This document shows positions 33,793 through 49,200 of a stretch of 64,000 bases of DNA, one piece after another. Position 1 is the stretch's first letter, and the number at the start of each line of letters is the position of its first letter. Location: contig JAOANR010000004.1 in the NCBI GenBank assembly GCA_030278955.1, positions 14,806,428 through 14,870,427 of the forward strand, written 5' to 3'. Source of the DNA: Hygrophila difformis. Taxonomy: Eukaryota > Streptophyta > Magnoliopsida > Lamiales > Acanthaceae. A program made the position numbers and the translations under genes. The notes under the pieces were generated by a model that worked only from the letters and a program-made list of their open reading frames with translations, was not told the DNA's origin and searched no databases.

Positions 33793-35310
33793 TGTAACAC
33801 CCCAGTTTTTCGGACTCGCGGGTGTTACCGCCACATCTCCTAAATAAGACTCGATCTGACACATCGGCTTATTTAGGAGATGCTAAGGCTAGAATGAGTA
33901 TGTCAAATATTCATTTCAAACAATCATGCTTAAACAGAAAAGATATAATATCTCATATAACCGAAGATCGTTTGTCAAAACAACTTACAAAGAGGAATAA
34001 CAACTAACTTTAATACTATACATGTGATAGCAAAATCATAATACAACAGTAACAAAAGTTCTGACATCTTAAAAACTAATGAAAGTGCTTTACGCAGAAA
34101 ACACGTAAGTGTAGTGCTCCCTTCCCCTGTCAGTCTTTAGTTTTACCCTGGAAGGAAAAATAAAGAAGAAAGATTATCAGCGACAGATTCGCTGGTAAGT
34201 TCCCTATACTCGGAACCAACGAACAGTTGAACAATTATAGACAGAACAAGGCTGCTTTCAGATCAATAATCCAGAGCTTAACAATAGGGGCAACACAATA
34301 ATGGTTCTCTCAAATTAGCAAACAGTAAATCAACAATATCAATATTGATTTCGGAAGCAACCCGAAATACCCAACAAGGCAATTGTCGAAATATGAATAA
34401 CCATCTCAATGGTTGCATGCATGTTAGAGGGATTCAGAATGAACCTCACAATACCGGTATCCTGACTAAATCTCGGGTCTCACCCGATCTCATTTAGATC
34501 AGGGGTCACTCTATATGGCATTTTCCAGCGCCTACTGAACACGGGCCATCACACGACAGTCAACCTCAAATCATGCTTGTTATCTTATTAATTAATAGAT
34601 AATTACCCTTTTAAGGGCGCCCGCAGGCCAAAGAGTCAACAACAAGATGGATTACCTCACCAGGTTCAACAAAGATCAACAATGAATTGGTCTCACTCAT
34701 ATTATGCCATTAAACCCCTCGGCGGGATGGCTATAACCTATGTTGCCGTACTTAGTGCATATAGTCAAATGATTACTTATACAGCGGATTTCTACGTACA
34801 TCAAAGGTAATTGAAACGATGTCAAAATGAAATATGCGACAGAAACAAATGCAGCAGGAATAACAAGGCTATCAACTAAGCAATGATCAAGGAACGAGCA
34901 AGCGACAACGGATATTGTAGGCCAATAAGAACCAATAAAAGCCTACTACTAGTAGGGTAAGAACGAAAAATAATGCCAACTACTAAAGCAGGAACAAAAA
35001 TAAAGGCCTACTACTAAGGCAAAGACAACCTAAATAAATAAGGAAAGCGGAAAAGGAAAGCCAAACAAAGACAAATTAAATAAATAAATAAGGAAAGCCA
35101 ATAAAAAAAATAACAAGGGCAGAAAAGCATAGAGAACTTACTCTACTGCAAAATTTATACTAATACCGACGCCTAGAAGTTCCTTAGTGCATCCCCGGCT
35201 ACTACTCTGCTACAAAAACAAAATTATTAAGGTCCCTCTTTTAAAAGAAAGACCGGGGCAACGCGAAGGCATCACCCCACTAGGCCGGGGCGACGCAAAA
35301 GCATCACCCC

Positions 35311-35367
<57 letters not shown>

Positions 35368-36010
35368 TTTTTAAAACTAATTAAGCTTACCTCATCACCT
35401 AGGTAAGCTTGATGCTGTAGAAAAATTAAATCAGGACAAGACTAAGGCGGTATATAAAGACAATTGAAGAAAGTATATGACAATTGATTTCCGATGTGGG
35501 ACAAATTTCCTAGTATTAATATTATCTGCTCGATGTGGGAAACTCTCCAGCTTAGTTTCCAATTCCCATTTGTAATGGGTACACTGGCTACGTCATCACT
35601 CATGCATTTTATTTGAAAAGTATTTTTTTTTAATAAGATAATGACAACAACATTAATAGAGTGAGTAGCATGGTAATTATTATTATATATATTTTCTTTT
35701 TTAAAAAAAGACGTACATAACCCTATTCTTACCTTATATATACACATATATAGATATTTAAAGAAAATTGTATCTAGTAATGATAATAAACAACTTTAAA
35801 AAATAGTGCTAAATTTTTAATGGACATGTACTTATAGTAAAATGAAATAATTAAAAATCTAACCACACCCCTTCGTAAGATTTTAATAGCCTACAAATAA
35901 AATTAATTTCACAAAAATAATAACGATAATATAATCTCATAGAATACAAATAATAATAATAACATTAATATAAATTGCGGGTAGAATATAATAAAATTCG
36001 GGATGTTACA
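33793..36010 (-). repeat. Chromovirus LTR 2 (middle, mosaic)
   Basis: 2218 bp. From its left end to about 35217 it shares some twenty diagnostic variants with LTR 3 against LTR 1 (for example CATCTCC, GTATGTC, GCCGTACTTAGTGC, GGATTTCTAC, GCATCCCC). From about 35450 to its right end it shares about ten with LTR 1 against LTR 3 (TATAAAGAC, CTCCAGC, AATGGACATG, ATAAAATTCGGG). The switch lies around the (AAT)n tract at 35311-35367. A private 6-bp loss lies near 34160. It serves as 5' LTR of copy A and 3' LTR of copy B. Confidence 0.95.
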
Positions 36011-36184
36011 ATCTACCCCTCTTAAGAAATGACTTCGTCCTCGAAGTCAATATTCCGTTCTTTTAAAAGAAAGGCAAGTATAAAAGCCAAAATAAAATTT
36101 GCCCAAAATTAGAGTCATACCCTACTAAGAGCAACGCGGTAACGCTAGATGGGGTGTCATATCCTCTCCCACTTAAGATTCTAG

Positions 36185-39100
36185 TTATGCCCTCATAACT
36201 ATATCGTTTTCGGCAAAAAGTTCCGGATACTTTTGCCGCATCTCAACTTCTGTTTCCCATGTTTGCTCTTCAGTGCCATGATTCGACCAAATAACTCTAA
36301 CTAGGTGTATGGTCCTATTTCTCGTCTTTCGTTCCTTTGTGTCGACAATCCGAAGTGGTTTCTCTTCATAAGTAAGATCTTCATCTAAATTTATTGTTTC
36401 CGGCTGGAGAACATGTGCGGGATCGTGAACGTACTTCCGCAGTTGTGAGATGTGGAATACATCATGTACCACACTCAATGCTGGTGGTAGAGCAAGTTTG
36501 TAGGCGAGACTACCTACACGCTCCAAAATCTCGTAGGGCACAATGAATCGCGGGCTCAGTTTCCCCTTTTTCCCGAAACGCATCACGCCGCGCATGGGAG
36601 AAATCTTCAACATTACTTTATCACCAACTTTGAATTCAGCATCTTGTCGTTTGGGATCCGCGTAGTGTTTTTGGCGATCTTGAGCTGCTTTCATTTTTTG
36701 CCTGATGAGCTCGATTGCCTTTACCGTTTCATCCAATATATCAGGTCCTACTACCACTCCATCGTCGTCTTTGCTCCAACATAGTGGGCTTCGACAGCTT
36801 CGTCCATACAGGGCTTCAAATGGAGACATGCCGATACTGGTATGATAGCTATTATTATAAGAGAACTCAATTAGAGGTAAATGAGTCTCCCAACTACCTT
36901 TGAACTCCAGTACGCAGGCTCTGAGCATATCCTCCAAAGTTTGGATGGTCCTTTCTGTTTGACCATCTGTCATTGGGTGGAAGGCGGTACTCATCTTGAT
37001 CTTTGTACCCAATGCTGTTTGTAATTTCTGCCAAAAGTTGGAGATGAATCGATTATCGCGATCCGACACTATGTCGTGTGGAATTCCATGTCTTCAAACA
37101 ACATTGTCAATGTAGGCTCTAGCCATCTAATCCATTGACCATGTGTTCTTCATGGGAATAAAGATAGCAGTTTTAGTCAAACGGTCGACTATCACCCATA
37201 TTTTCTTCATACCCCGTGGGGTCGTGGATAACCCAGAGACGAAATCCATAGATATACTATCCCACTTCCATTTGGGTATTTCTAGGGGTTGTACCAATCC
37301 GAGTGGTTTCTTTCTTTCAGCTTTGACCTTCTGGCAAGTCAGGCACCTTGCCACAAATTCGGCTACTTCACGCTTCATTCTCGGCCACCAAAATGTTTTC
37401 TTCAAATCCTTGTACAACTTATCTCCTCCAGGATGCACTGAATAAGGTGTATCATGTCCTTCTTCCATTATCCTCTTCTTTAAATCCTCACACTTCTGCG
37501 GGATACACCATCTTCCTTTGTATCTAATACTTCCATCGTCATGGACCTTGAATTCAATGGCTTTTCCTTCATTTATCTTCTGCTTGATACGGTCCAGCTT
37601 GATGTCTCCGGGTTGGTTTTCGCGTATTTCATCGAACCAAGTAGGTTGGATTGTCATGGCGCTCAATATAGTGTGGACAGTACCCTGGTGGACAAGTTCG
37701 ATGTCTAAATGCATCAAGTCCATGTAAAGCTCTGGTGGCACAATCCTTGTATTCATTAGGTGCGTCGACTTTCGACTCAAAGCATCTGCAACTACATTCG
37801 CCTTTCCTTCATGATAGGCGATGTCGAGGTCGTAATCTTTAATCAATTCGAGCCATCTTCTTTGGCGCATATTCAACTCCTTCTGAGTGAATATATACTT
37901 TAAACTCTTATGATCCGTGAAGATCTTGCAAGTTCGTCCATATAAGTAATGGCGCCAAATCTTTAATGCAAAAACGAACGCAGCTAACTCGAGGTCATGC
38001 GTTGGGTAATTTTCCTCATGAGGTCGCAACTGCCTTGATGCGTATGAAATGACTTTTCCTTGTTGCATTAAAAACGCAACCCAAGCCACGCTTTGAGGCA
38101 TCAGTATATATCTCGAAATTATCTCCTTCCGTAGGTAAAGTCAAAACTGGTGCAGTTGTTAACCTTCGTTTCAGCTCATGGAATGCACTCTCACATTCGG
38201 GAGTCCAATCATACTTTAATCCCTTCTTCAACATCTGTGTCAATGGCCTTGCAATCTTCGAAAAATCCTTAACGAAACGTCTGTAATAGCCAGCTAGGCC
38301 AAGAAAACTTCGTATCTCCGTTTGATTGGTTGGCCTTGGCCATTCAGATACTGCAGAAATCTTTAGAGGATCTACCGCTACTCCTTCAACTGACACCACA
38401 TGCCCTAAAAAGGCTACTTTATCTAGCCAAAACTCGCATTTAGAGAGTTTGGCATAGAGTTGGTGGTCTCTTAAGATTTGTAAGACTTCTCGTAGGTGTT
38501 GGGCATGTTCTTCTTTGTCCTTCGAGTAGACTAATATGTCATCTATAAATACGAAAACACACGTATCCAATAACTTCCTAAAAACGTTATTCATGAGGCC
38601 CATAAATACTGCAGGCGCGTTTGTCAACCCAAAAGACATCACTGTGAACTCATAATGTCCATAACGGGTTCGAAACGCGGTCTTCGGTATATGCTTCTCA
38701 GCAACCCTTAACTGGTGATATCCAGATCGAAGATCTATTTTCGAAAACACTTTCGCACCTCGGAGTTGATCAAACAAATCCTCTATCCTTGGCAAAGGAT
38801 ATTTGTTCTTAATAGTCACTTGATTTAGGCCTCTATAATCAATACATAACCTCAATCCGCCATCTTTTTTCTTGACAAAAAGAACTGGTGCACCCCACGG
38901 AGATGTACTGGGGCGGATGTAGCCCTTCTTAAGCATGTCTTCTAACTGCTCCTTTAGCTCTTTCATCTCAGCTGGGGCCATGCGATAAGGAGCTTTAGAA
39001 ATGGGCTCTGTTCCAGGCACTAAATCAATAGTAAACTCTACTTCCCGAGCTGGGGGCAAGCCAAGAATCTCATCTGGAAAGACATCTTGATATTCCCTTA

Positions 39101-40991
39101 CTATCGGTATTGTATTGATCTCTTTTTCTTCAACTTGCATGTTATGTACATAACATGCATACAATGGGTAACCCGTTTTCAGTAAAGTCCCCAATTGTAG
39201 GGCTGATACTATTTTTATGCACGGCTTCATAGGTTGTGCATAATAGAACACCTTATCACCCTTTGGGCTCCGGAGTGCGACTTTCTGCTTTTGGCACTCA
39301 ATCTTCGCCTTATATAGTGCCAACCAATCCATTCCCAGAATTACATCGAAATTCGATAAAGGGAACTCAGTTAAGTTAGATGGGAACTCAATGTTGTTAA
39401 TCAGCAAAGGGACCTGAGAGTACTGTTTAGAGCAAGGGACTATTCCTCCAGATGGTAGAGAGATTCCAAACGAAATTGTATTAGGTTTAGAGAGTCCTAG
39501 TTGGGATACTATGTTCGAGGATATAAAAGAACAACTAGCTCCTGAATCAAATAACGCCTTAATAGGAGTACTGGAAATTGTAAGCGTACCAGTCATCACG
39601 TTTCCATGCTCAGGCACATCGGCTTGGTTTAACACATTATGTCGTCCCACTGGCTGTTGTTGCGGCTGTGTAGGGTTGTTACGGTTCCCATTACGTCCAT
39701 CTCCTGTATCTCGTATATTCTGCCTCTGGATTCCATTTCCACGATCATTCCTAGGGCGATCTCCCCTGTTATTGCCTTGATTACTTTCCAAATCATCCCT
39801 TTTTGTAATCCTGTCAAGACGAGTAAAGCAAGTGACTCGTTGATGACCTTCCCGACCACATCTATAGCAAGAATTTCTTCCAGGGCATGCTTGGCATAGA
39901 TGGCGTCTCTGGCATTTGGGGCATGGAGAAGGAAGTGGCTCATTCCTGCTAACAGGTGGACGAGTGTCGATGCCACGATCATTTCTCCTACCATCTCGAT
40001 CTCTTCCTCGGTTTCTGTTGTCGTCCCTCCGACCAAAATATCCTCGTTTGTTCTGGTTAGACTCTTGCTGCTGGAACTTGTTGCTGGCTTCTGCTCCACT
40101 AAACTTTCTCTTTTGCTGCAGAATTCGAGACATAGTGACTGCTCGATCATAGACCTTTTGAAGGCTTGTAAACTGTTTCCCTCCAAATGCTTCACGGATT
40201 GAAAAATTCAATCCTAGCTCAAACCTCTGAGCTCTCGTTTCGTCAGTGGAAGCTAAGTCTGGTGCAAACCTCAATAATTCTAAAAATTTGGCGTGATACT
40301 CTTGCACACTCAAGTTTCCCTGTCGCAGAGTCATGAATTCTTCATATTTGGCTTACTTCACACTTGAAGGGTAGAAACGATCCCTTAAGTCTGCCACAAA
40401 CTGTTCCCAGTAGTAAGTATCTCTCTCATTGGCTATTAATTCTTCATGAGTCCGCCACCATGCATCAGCTTCACCCCTCATATAGTATGAGGCAATATGA
40501 ACATCTTGTTCCTCAGGACATTGTGTAGCATTCAAAAGTTTCTCGAATGTCCTAATCCAGTCCTCTAGTCGTGTTGGATCCTCTTGTCCCTCATACATTG
40601 GTGGATTGTAATGTGCCACTAAGCTCAAGTAGTTAGTAGGTTGGGTGGGTTGAGGAGTGGCCTGATTCTGGACGGCAGCTCCCAAAGTAGCCAACAGTTG
40701 TTGCATCATTGCCATGGGGTCTGCCTGTGAAGGGGGTGCCACATTGTCTCCTTCTGGTGGGACTTGGTCAGGCTGTCCTTGGGCCTGATTGACGTTTTCG
40801 TTAAGTCCGTTTGGATTCTCAAGAGGTTGGGCATCCATCGGAAGCTCAGCTGGAGGCAGAGGTGGTTGATCGTTTATTTGGTTCCTCCTATTCTCTTCAG
40901 TTGGGACCACCGGTCGTCTATGTCGGTAGTTCCTGGTGTTTCTAGATATCGAGTCTTCGGGGACAGAGTTGATCCTATCACCACGTACCAT
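36185..40991 (-). pseudogene. Chromovirus gag-pol, internal copy B (broken)
   Basis: Collinear with copy A at an offset of 8119 bp (8146 before the 27-bp site) and nearly identical. The same domains and the same lesions are present: TAA at 40355-40353, homopolymer frameshift at 38070-38074, TAG at 37129-37127 and TGA at 37096-37094. It keeps the 27 bp lost in copy A. Only a handful of substitutions separate the copies (for example one Leu/His and one Pro/Ser change in gag-pol), so the duplication is recent and the damage predates it. Confidence 0.93.
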
Positions 40992-41239
40992 TCTGTGGAG
41001 AGTGACTATTAGTACTACCTCATTAAGTGAGTTAAGGACAAAAATATATAACAACAAAGTCCTGGGCCCGAAGGCTGCCTACGTACCCTTTTTAGGGGGA
41101 TCAAGGACCAACGTAGTTCTGATTTATATACAAAAGTCACCTAGATCTATATAAGGTTAGCAAAATAGTGGCCAGATAATAAGCAAAATATGGCCTATAG
41201 CAAAACTATACAGAAGTGTCAAAACATCTAGTAGTCGAG

Positions 41240-41740
41240 CTAAACACTGTGTGGAGTAGGGCCACCCAGGACACAGATCGGAGAGCCTGGGGGCGTGGGT
41301 GTGTGCGCTGAACCAACACTCTCATCCGGGTCCTCCTCTCCTGGATCCTCAGGGTCCTCCTCGTGATGAGTGGGGCTCCCACTGTGATGTCGCTTTGGCT
41401 GGGGCTGAGGGCCGCAATGAGGGGGCCAGTCTCGTCGCGCTGAAGGTCGGACGGCTGCCAACGGGGCTGCAATCACAGGTGGGGGCGGTATAGCTGGAGC
41501 AACGGGTCTCGCCGGCGTAATGGGCCCTGCAACTGGCCCATCGTAGGGTAGCTGGCCATGTAATGCAGTATAAAGTCGATGCTCGGCATCGACCCGTCGA
41601 AACCTCTCCTGTCGCGCTTCTTCTTCAGCCCTACGCAGTCTGACCCTCAACTCTCGGACTTCATACCTCAACTCCGCGTTCTCAGATATCAGTGTAGTCA
41701 GTGCAGCGACCGTCCGATGCGGATCGTTTGGAGAAGTCAT
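41240..41740 (-). CDS. Extra ORF upstream of gag, copy B
   Basis: The same 166-residue product as at 33094-33594, with only silent differences seen (for example CGTGC/CGCGC near 41613). N-terminal coiled-coil pattern, proline-rich middle and acidic end are unchanged. It lies between the primer site (41923-41935) and gag. Confidence 0.6.
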   Translation of the reverse strand: MTSPNDPHRTVAALTTLISENAELRYEVRELRVRLRRAEEEARQERFRRVDAEHRLYTALHGQLPYDGPVAGPITPARPVAPAIPPPPVIAAPLAAVRPSARRDWPPHCGPQPQPKRHHSGSPTHHEEDPEDPGEEDPDESVGSAHTPTPPGSPICVLGGPTPHSV

Positions 41741-41922
41741 TTTCTACAATAGTTAAATACTGAGTGTAAAGTTACTTGCCTAGATAGCAGTATGTATGTG
41801 TCCCCAAATCACCCCAGTGTCATGCATTGCAATGTAATGCAAAATTTGAAAGAGTAGAATCCCTAAGAAGATGTCGTAAGTTAAATTTACATATATAGAA
41901 AATATGCTGAAAAATAATTGGA

Positions 41923-41935
41923 GGCTCTGATACCA
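41923..41935 (-). other. Primer binding site, copy B
   Basis: The same initiator tRNA-Met type site as in copy A, 3 bp inside LTR 3. LTR 3 is therefore the true 5' LTR of the original insertion. Confidence 0.92.
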
Positions 41936-41938
41936 CTC

Positions 41939-44204
<2,266 letters not shown>

Positions 44205-44560
44205 TGTGGAGAATCTGTTAATCTGTGTGAAGGTGCATGATTTGGGTTTATTGTTAAATTTGAGAATTATGGTATTATCTGTGTGAATTGAATATTGTGA
44301 AAAGTGCAAGTTTGTCGGATATTCTGTGTTGTGCAAGTGGTGGAAATTTGGAATCTGTTTATGTGGTTGTCGTTTTGTGAAACAAATGTCCTTGTCGTTT
44401 TGTGCAAGTTGTGAGAGTTAATTATTCAGAGATTCTTGTCTACAGAAAAGAAATTGAGAACCTGTCTTGTGCAAGTTGTGATAAGTGAAAAGAGGAAGTG
44501 GAATTTGTCTGTTTGTGGGGACTACTTTGTTGTGTGGTGAATTTTCTGTGTGCAGGACAC

Positions 44561-45931
44561 ATGGGTAAAGACAAAGGCAAAGCTCAGGCCACTTCTCCAA
44601 AAAGTGGTCCACAAATTGCCAAGTCCAAAGGAAAAATTCAGAAAAAGAAGGCACCGGTCAAAAAGATAACCGCACCACTAAATCTAATACCCACCATCCC
44701 TGTCCAAGGACCCTCTAGTTCTACAACTGGACAACGGTCACGTGCCAAGGCTAGGCAAATGGCGGTTGAACAAACCATTGGAGGATTCCTCAAGTTCACA
44801 AAGCAGAAAGATCAAGAGAGGTATGTGAAGTGCCAAGAGAGTAAAAGGAATATCATCACAGGTAAAAGTCTCCATTACCCCACTCTTGAGAAGTTGCAAA
44901 TCACCGACCAGGTACACACACATTTATCTAACATAGGTTGGTCGAAACTTGCTTCCATGAATGCACCGGCAATTTCTGAACTTGTGCTTGAGTTCTATTC
45001 TATTTTTGAGTTCAATTTGCCCCCTAAATTTGATCTTAACACTCCCAATGTTATACAATTTCGTTTGATGGGCAAAACTTTTTCTCATTCATTAACTGAT
45101 TTTAATATGGCTTTGGGAGTGATAACTGAAGAGGAAGCCACGAGTGTGGATTACTTAGGAAGCTTGTGTGATTACCATGATAACTTTTCATATAAATTTT
45201 ATGATTTCTGGAATGCCATCTCCTCAGAGCCTTTATTCCCTTCACTTATAATCATGCAAAATCTAACACTATAAAAAAATGGAGCATTAAAGTTTATGTA
45301 CAAATTCATTGCATTCAATCTTTTGGGCAGGAAAGAAGGCGCCAGTAATGTGGCAAAAGCAGGGCTATATGTATTGTGGGCAATGGTATACAAAGTTCGT
45401 ATCAATTTTGCCTATTGGATTGCTATGGAATTTGCTACTGTTCTCACAACGAAAGGGAGGAATCTAATTCATGGCTCTTATATCACACATCTAACACATA
45501 ATTTAGGCTTAATTTCTGATGTCTATGATTCCTATCTTGCTTCTCTTTCCTTGAACAGGGCATGTTCTCCAGCACCCCTTGACATCGCTTGCCCGAAGAC
45601 ATTGCAAGTGATTACAACTGAAAAAGGCCAATTGTACTTCAATGACCAACCAATTCCAGGCACTAGCACAGGCACACCCTCCTCAAGCCGTGATGCACCA
45701 CCACTTCTTACACTTCCAGCTCCTGCACATCCCTCTCCATCGGAGGATGACACTCCAAGCCCACCTTCCACCTACTTCCAGGTCCGATTTGATCAATTAA
45801 GCTAGGAGTTAGCTCAACAGAAAGAAGAGCTAAAGGGAGTGAAAGAAGAGCTGAAGGAAATGAAAGATGCCCTGAATGCTATCGTCCACCACTTCAACAT
45901 CCCACCACCACCGCCCCCTGCTCGCCAGTGA
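44561..45931 (+). pseudogene. Athila env-like ORF3 with two in-frame stops
   Basis: The ATG at 44561 follows a splice-acceptor-like CAG at 44552-44554. One phase runs to the TGA at 45929-45931, interrupted by TAA at 45272-45274 and TAG at 45803-45805, both at places where a Gln codon would fit. The start is Lys-rich (KGKIQKKKAP). The centre resembles the Athila ORF3 group of plant retrotransposon proteins (KLASMNAP...LVLEFYSIFEF; KFMYKFIAFNLLGRK). The end is Pro/Ser-rich with a short coiled coil (QQKEELKGVKEELKEMKDAL). No clear signal peptide or membrane anchor is seen, so an envelope function is not supported by sequence. An upstream in-phase start at 44498 is possible. Confidence 0.8.
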
Positions 45932-46014
45932 GCCACACCTTGGCACCCCCATCGATTCCAGGGAAGTCCTATTCTCTTTACTCTTTTTCATACATTGAGG
46001 ACAATGTTGCATTT

Positions 46015-46030
46015 AGGTGTGGGGGAGGGA
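46015..46030 (+). other. Second (internal) polypurine-like tract of Athila
   Basis: AGGTGTGGGGGAGGGA, preceded by GCATTT, copies the tract at the 3' LTR (47520-47534), 1.5 kb upstream of it. It could be a central priming site or a duplicated old tract. Confidence 0.5.
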
Positions 46031-47519
46031 ATAGTATTGCTTGCATTTTCTGTAAAAATTTTTAAAAATTTCAAGCTATTTTGTGTGAATTTTTGTGCAT
46101 TTGATGTGAATATATGACTGAATTGAATCTATGAGGTTTAAGTTGACAAGTCTTTTGAGTATGATTGATGATTTTTGACATTGAACATGTGAAGCCAACT
46201 ATTTTTTAACCCATGTGAGAATTTGAGCCTCTTTCCAAAAAGCTTGTTGTTTCTAAAAGAAAAATACACTTATCACAAGCTTTTGGAAATTTCTTTCTTG
46301 TGTGAATTATGTGGTAACCATTTTGACATCCTAGAACTTGACTGATTATACATGTTGAACTTGCATTGATTGAATCCAACGTTTTGAACATGATAAGGGC
46401 ATTAGGATAACCTTTTTAGCCTTAATCCCTACTTTTATCCCTTAGTTAGCCACTTTGAGCCTTATATCCATTTTCTTTGTTTATATATAACCTTTAGCCT
46501 ATTAAGCCTTTCTTTTTGTCATACCATTGTTTTTGAACCCTAGTGATTGAAGTACTTTCATAAGTCATTGGGGTTGAATTTTTGTTGGTTGCAAGAAAAA
46601 GAGCTTAAATTGTTTTCTTTTGGGATTTGCAAGATGTTTTGATGGATTTTTGAGGTATTTGTCTGGATGGTTGATTCTCAAGCAGTGGAATGTTTGTATA
46701 TATTCCCCTATTAAAAAAAAAAGATAAAAAAGATAAAAAAAAAAGAAACAGCCCTATAAAAAATATATATATAAGGGCAGTGGACGGATATAGCTTGAAA
46801 CGTGTTCCTCTAACCTTAGTGTTATGAACATAGAGTTGAAGTTCCATCTGCACTTTTCAGATTGTTGAATTCCTCTAATAAACGTGACCAAGCTATTGAA
46901 GTCCATATAAAAAAAAAAGATAAAAAAGATAAAAAAAGGGGGATATATGTTTGGCAAAGTTTTGGTTTTGATGGATTCAGTTGCTTGAGAAATTTTTGGA
47001 TTGTTTGAAAGTTGTATATAGGATGATCTTTTGGTTTGTTTATTTTGGAAAACAACCTTGGGAGGATAGAATAGAGGTAATTTTTGTTCTTTTGAACCTC
47101 TTGGTTTTGTTTTGGTATAATAACCATGATATGCTATGATTTTTCTATGATGACTATTTGAAAGTGCTCTCATTCACTTTAGCCCTTCTATATCCTTTTT
47201 CCTACCCCAACCATGGCCCCGTTATAACCTTTTTGAAAGACCCTTTGATTCTTAATGTTGGATAATATATTTTTGCATGGGAAATGTGATTTTCATTCAA
47301 GCCTATGGGATTGTCATTTTGATTTATCACTTGAGTGCTTACATGTTCACCTGCACTTTGATATTGAGAGGAGTGTATACACTTTATCCTTGGGAGGTGT
47401 TGGCTTGATGTGTTTGATGTTGGATTGATTTGATTGTACTTGAATTGACTTGTTGATTTTAACTCTCTATGATTCAATTTGGCCTCTTTTGAATATATGC
47501 TTGAGGGCAAGCATACTTT
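46031..47519 (+). other. Athila 3' non-coding region
   Basis: AT-rich, no long frame on the element strand. Two similar A-rich blocks (AAAAAAGATAAAAAAGATAA) at about 46711-46745 and 46906-46938, each next to a GATGGATT-containing stretch, suggest a local duplication of about 200 bp. Confidence 0.6.
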
Positions 47520-47534
47520 AGGTGTGGGGGAATT
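47520..47534 (+). other. Athila 3' polypurine tract
   Basis: AGGTGTGGGGGAATT lies immediately before the TG of the 3' LTR, the normal place for plus-strand priming. Confidence 0.85.
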
Positions 47535-48920
47535 TGATAGTGTGAATTTTGTGCATGTCAATGATATATATTGTGGATGTTTTTGTGGTGATTTTGGTAC
47601 CTCTTTACTCTTGTTTTGTTGGTTTTGTTGTTATAGGAGGATGGCATGGAAAGTGGTGTAAAAGTGGAGCAAAGTGGAAGAAGAAGAAAAAAAAAAAAGA
47701 AGTGATGCAGGCAACCATGGAGTCCCTAGTCATGGCTATGACTAGCAAGGATGAGGGAAGCAGCAATTGGGCTCAAGCCCAAGCCCATGGACTAGCCAAC
47801 CCATTACACAAATCAATGTGGAAAGAAAAGCTGGGACACGCAGAAAAGGTTCAGACTTCACTTTTTATTTGCTAAAAATAGAAGCACTTTTGGAAACAAA
47901 AGGAGAAAAAGGAGAAAAGGAACGAAAAAGAAAAGGGGAAGGAAGAAACGCCCAAGGCAGGCAGGGACGGAGACAGAAAACAGACGCAGAGGCAGAGACA
48001 ATTTTGGAGAAAATATTCTTCTTCTTCTATTCTCAAAAACCTCTTGGAATTGGTTGTAATCTCTTATTCTCTTTTCTTTTCCATGGGTTTTGAGTAGACT
48101 TTTCCTTTCCTCTAGTTTAAAGACTTGATTGAGAATGGCTTTTGGAGTTTGGGAGATGGTGTATTTTGTGATTATGAAACTTGATGTTTGTTGATATTTA
48201 TGCAATTCCTATATCTAGGGTTTATGATTATTGATTTGGATGAATGTTTTTGGATCCAAATGTTTATCTAGATTAATAGTTGAATGCCAATTTAATTTGG
48301 GTATCCGTAATTGTACTTGAATTGAATAGGTGGCAACCGGGTTGATTAGTTCCTTCCCGGGGAATTGTGTAATCAAATTGGGAATTACTCCGCGTATATA
48401 GTAATTGGTTTGAATCGGGCTTTTCTAAATTCTAATGCAATTGAACAATATTTTCTATGGGCGTACCTAGGAATGTTGATTCGATTAGAGATAATTAACG
48501 GGTGTACCTTAATTGTCTAATCTGTAAGGAAAAGTTGGTTGTCTAAGCGGACCTGACAATTATAACCGGTTTATTAACTTGTATCATGTTTATGCATCGA
48601 TGATCTATCCCTAATGCCATTCCAAATCATTCTTTGAACTAGAGGCCTTTAATTCCATAAGTTAAATCCAATCTTGTTTAATTCCTATGCTCTTGAATTC
48701 CTTTTGGTATTTACTTGCTTGTGTACTACTTTATTTTCTTAATTTTGTTATCATAACCTTGTGACAATGCTAAAACCCCCTTTTTAACTATTGTATATAT
48801 TATGAAAATGTTGTAATCGAATCCCTGAGGACTCGACCCTTGTCACTGCTATGCTATATCTATTTTGTACTTGGTGACATTGGAATCAATTTTATTTTGC
48901 AGCTATACGACAAGCTGTCA
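47535..48920 (+). repeat. Athila 3' LTR
   Basis: 1386 bp, matching the 5' LTR with scattered substitutions. Ends GCTGTCA and is followed by the target duplication CAGTT (48921-48925). After it the giant-MULE sequence resumes. Confidence 0.95.
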
Positions 48921-48925
48921 CAGTT

Positions 48926-49200
48926 GTATGTAATGTTTAACTCGCGTTTGATGATTTGTTGCATCAATTTTTGTGCATTTGGATTATTGGTGCATTATGT
49001 TTGGTGTATAACCCAGGACGCATTTGGTAGATTATGGGAGGTTAATGCTATACTATCGTTAGTATGGTTTAAATTTTGATTGTTGTGGAAAAAGTGTGTT
49101 ATGAAGTATTAATATCTTTGAGATGAGTTTGGATTTGGAACAAATGTGCATACGGAAATAAAAGATATATGTGTATAGACGGTATAATTGAATTCAGACA
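48926..49200. other. MULE spacer after the Athila insertion
   Basis: Continuation of the DNA downstream of the Ulp1 pseudogene. No gene or element was recognised; TTGTGCATTTGG-like T/G-rich sequence dominates. Confidence 0.5.
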
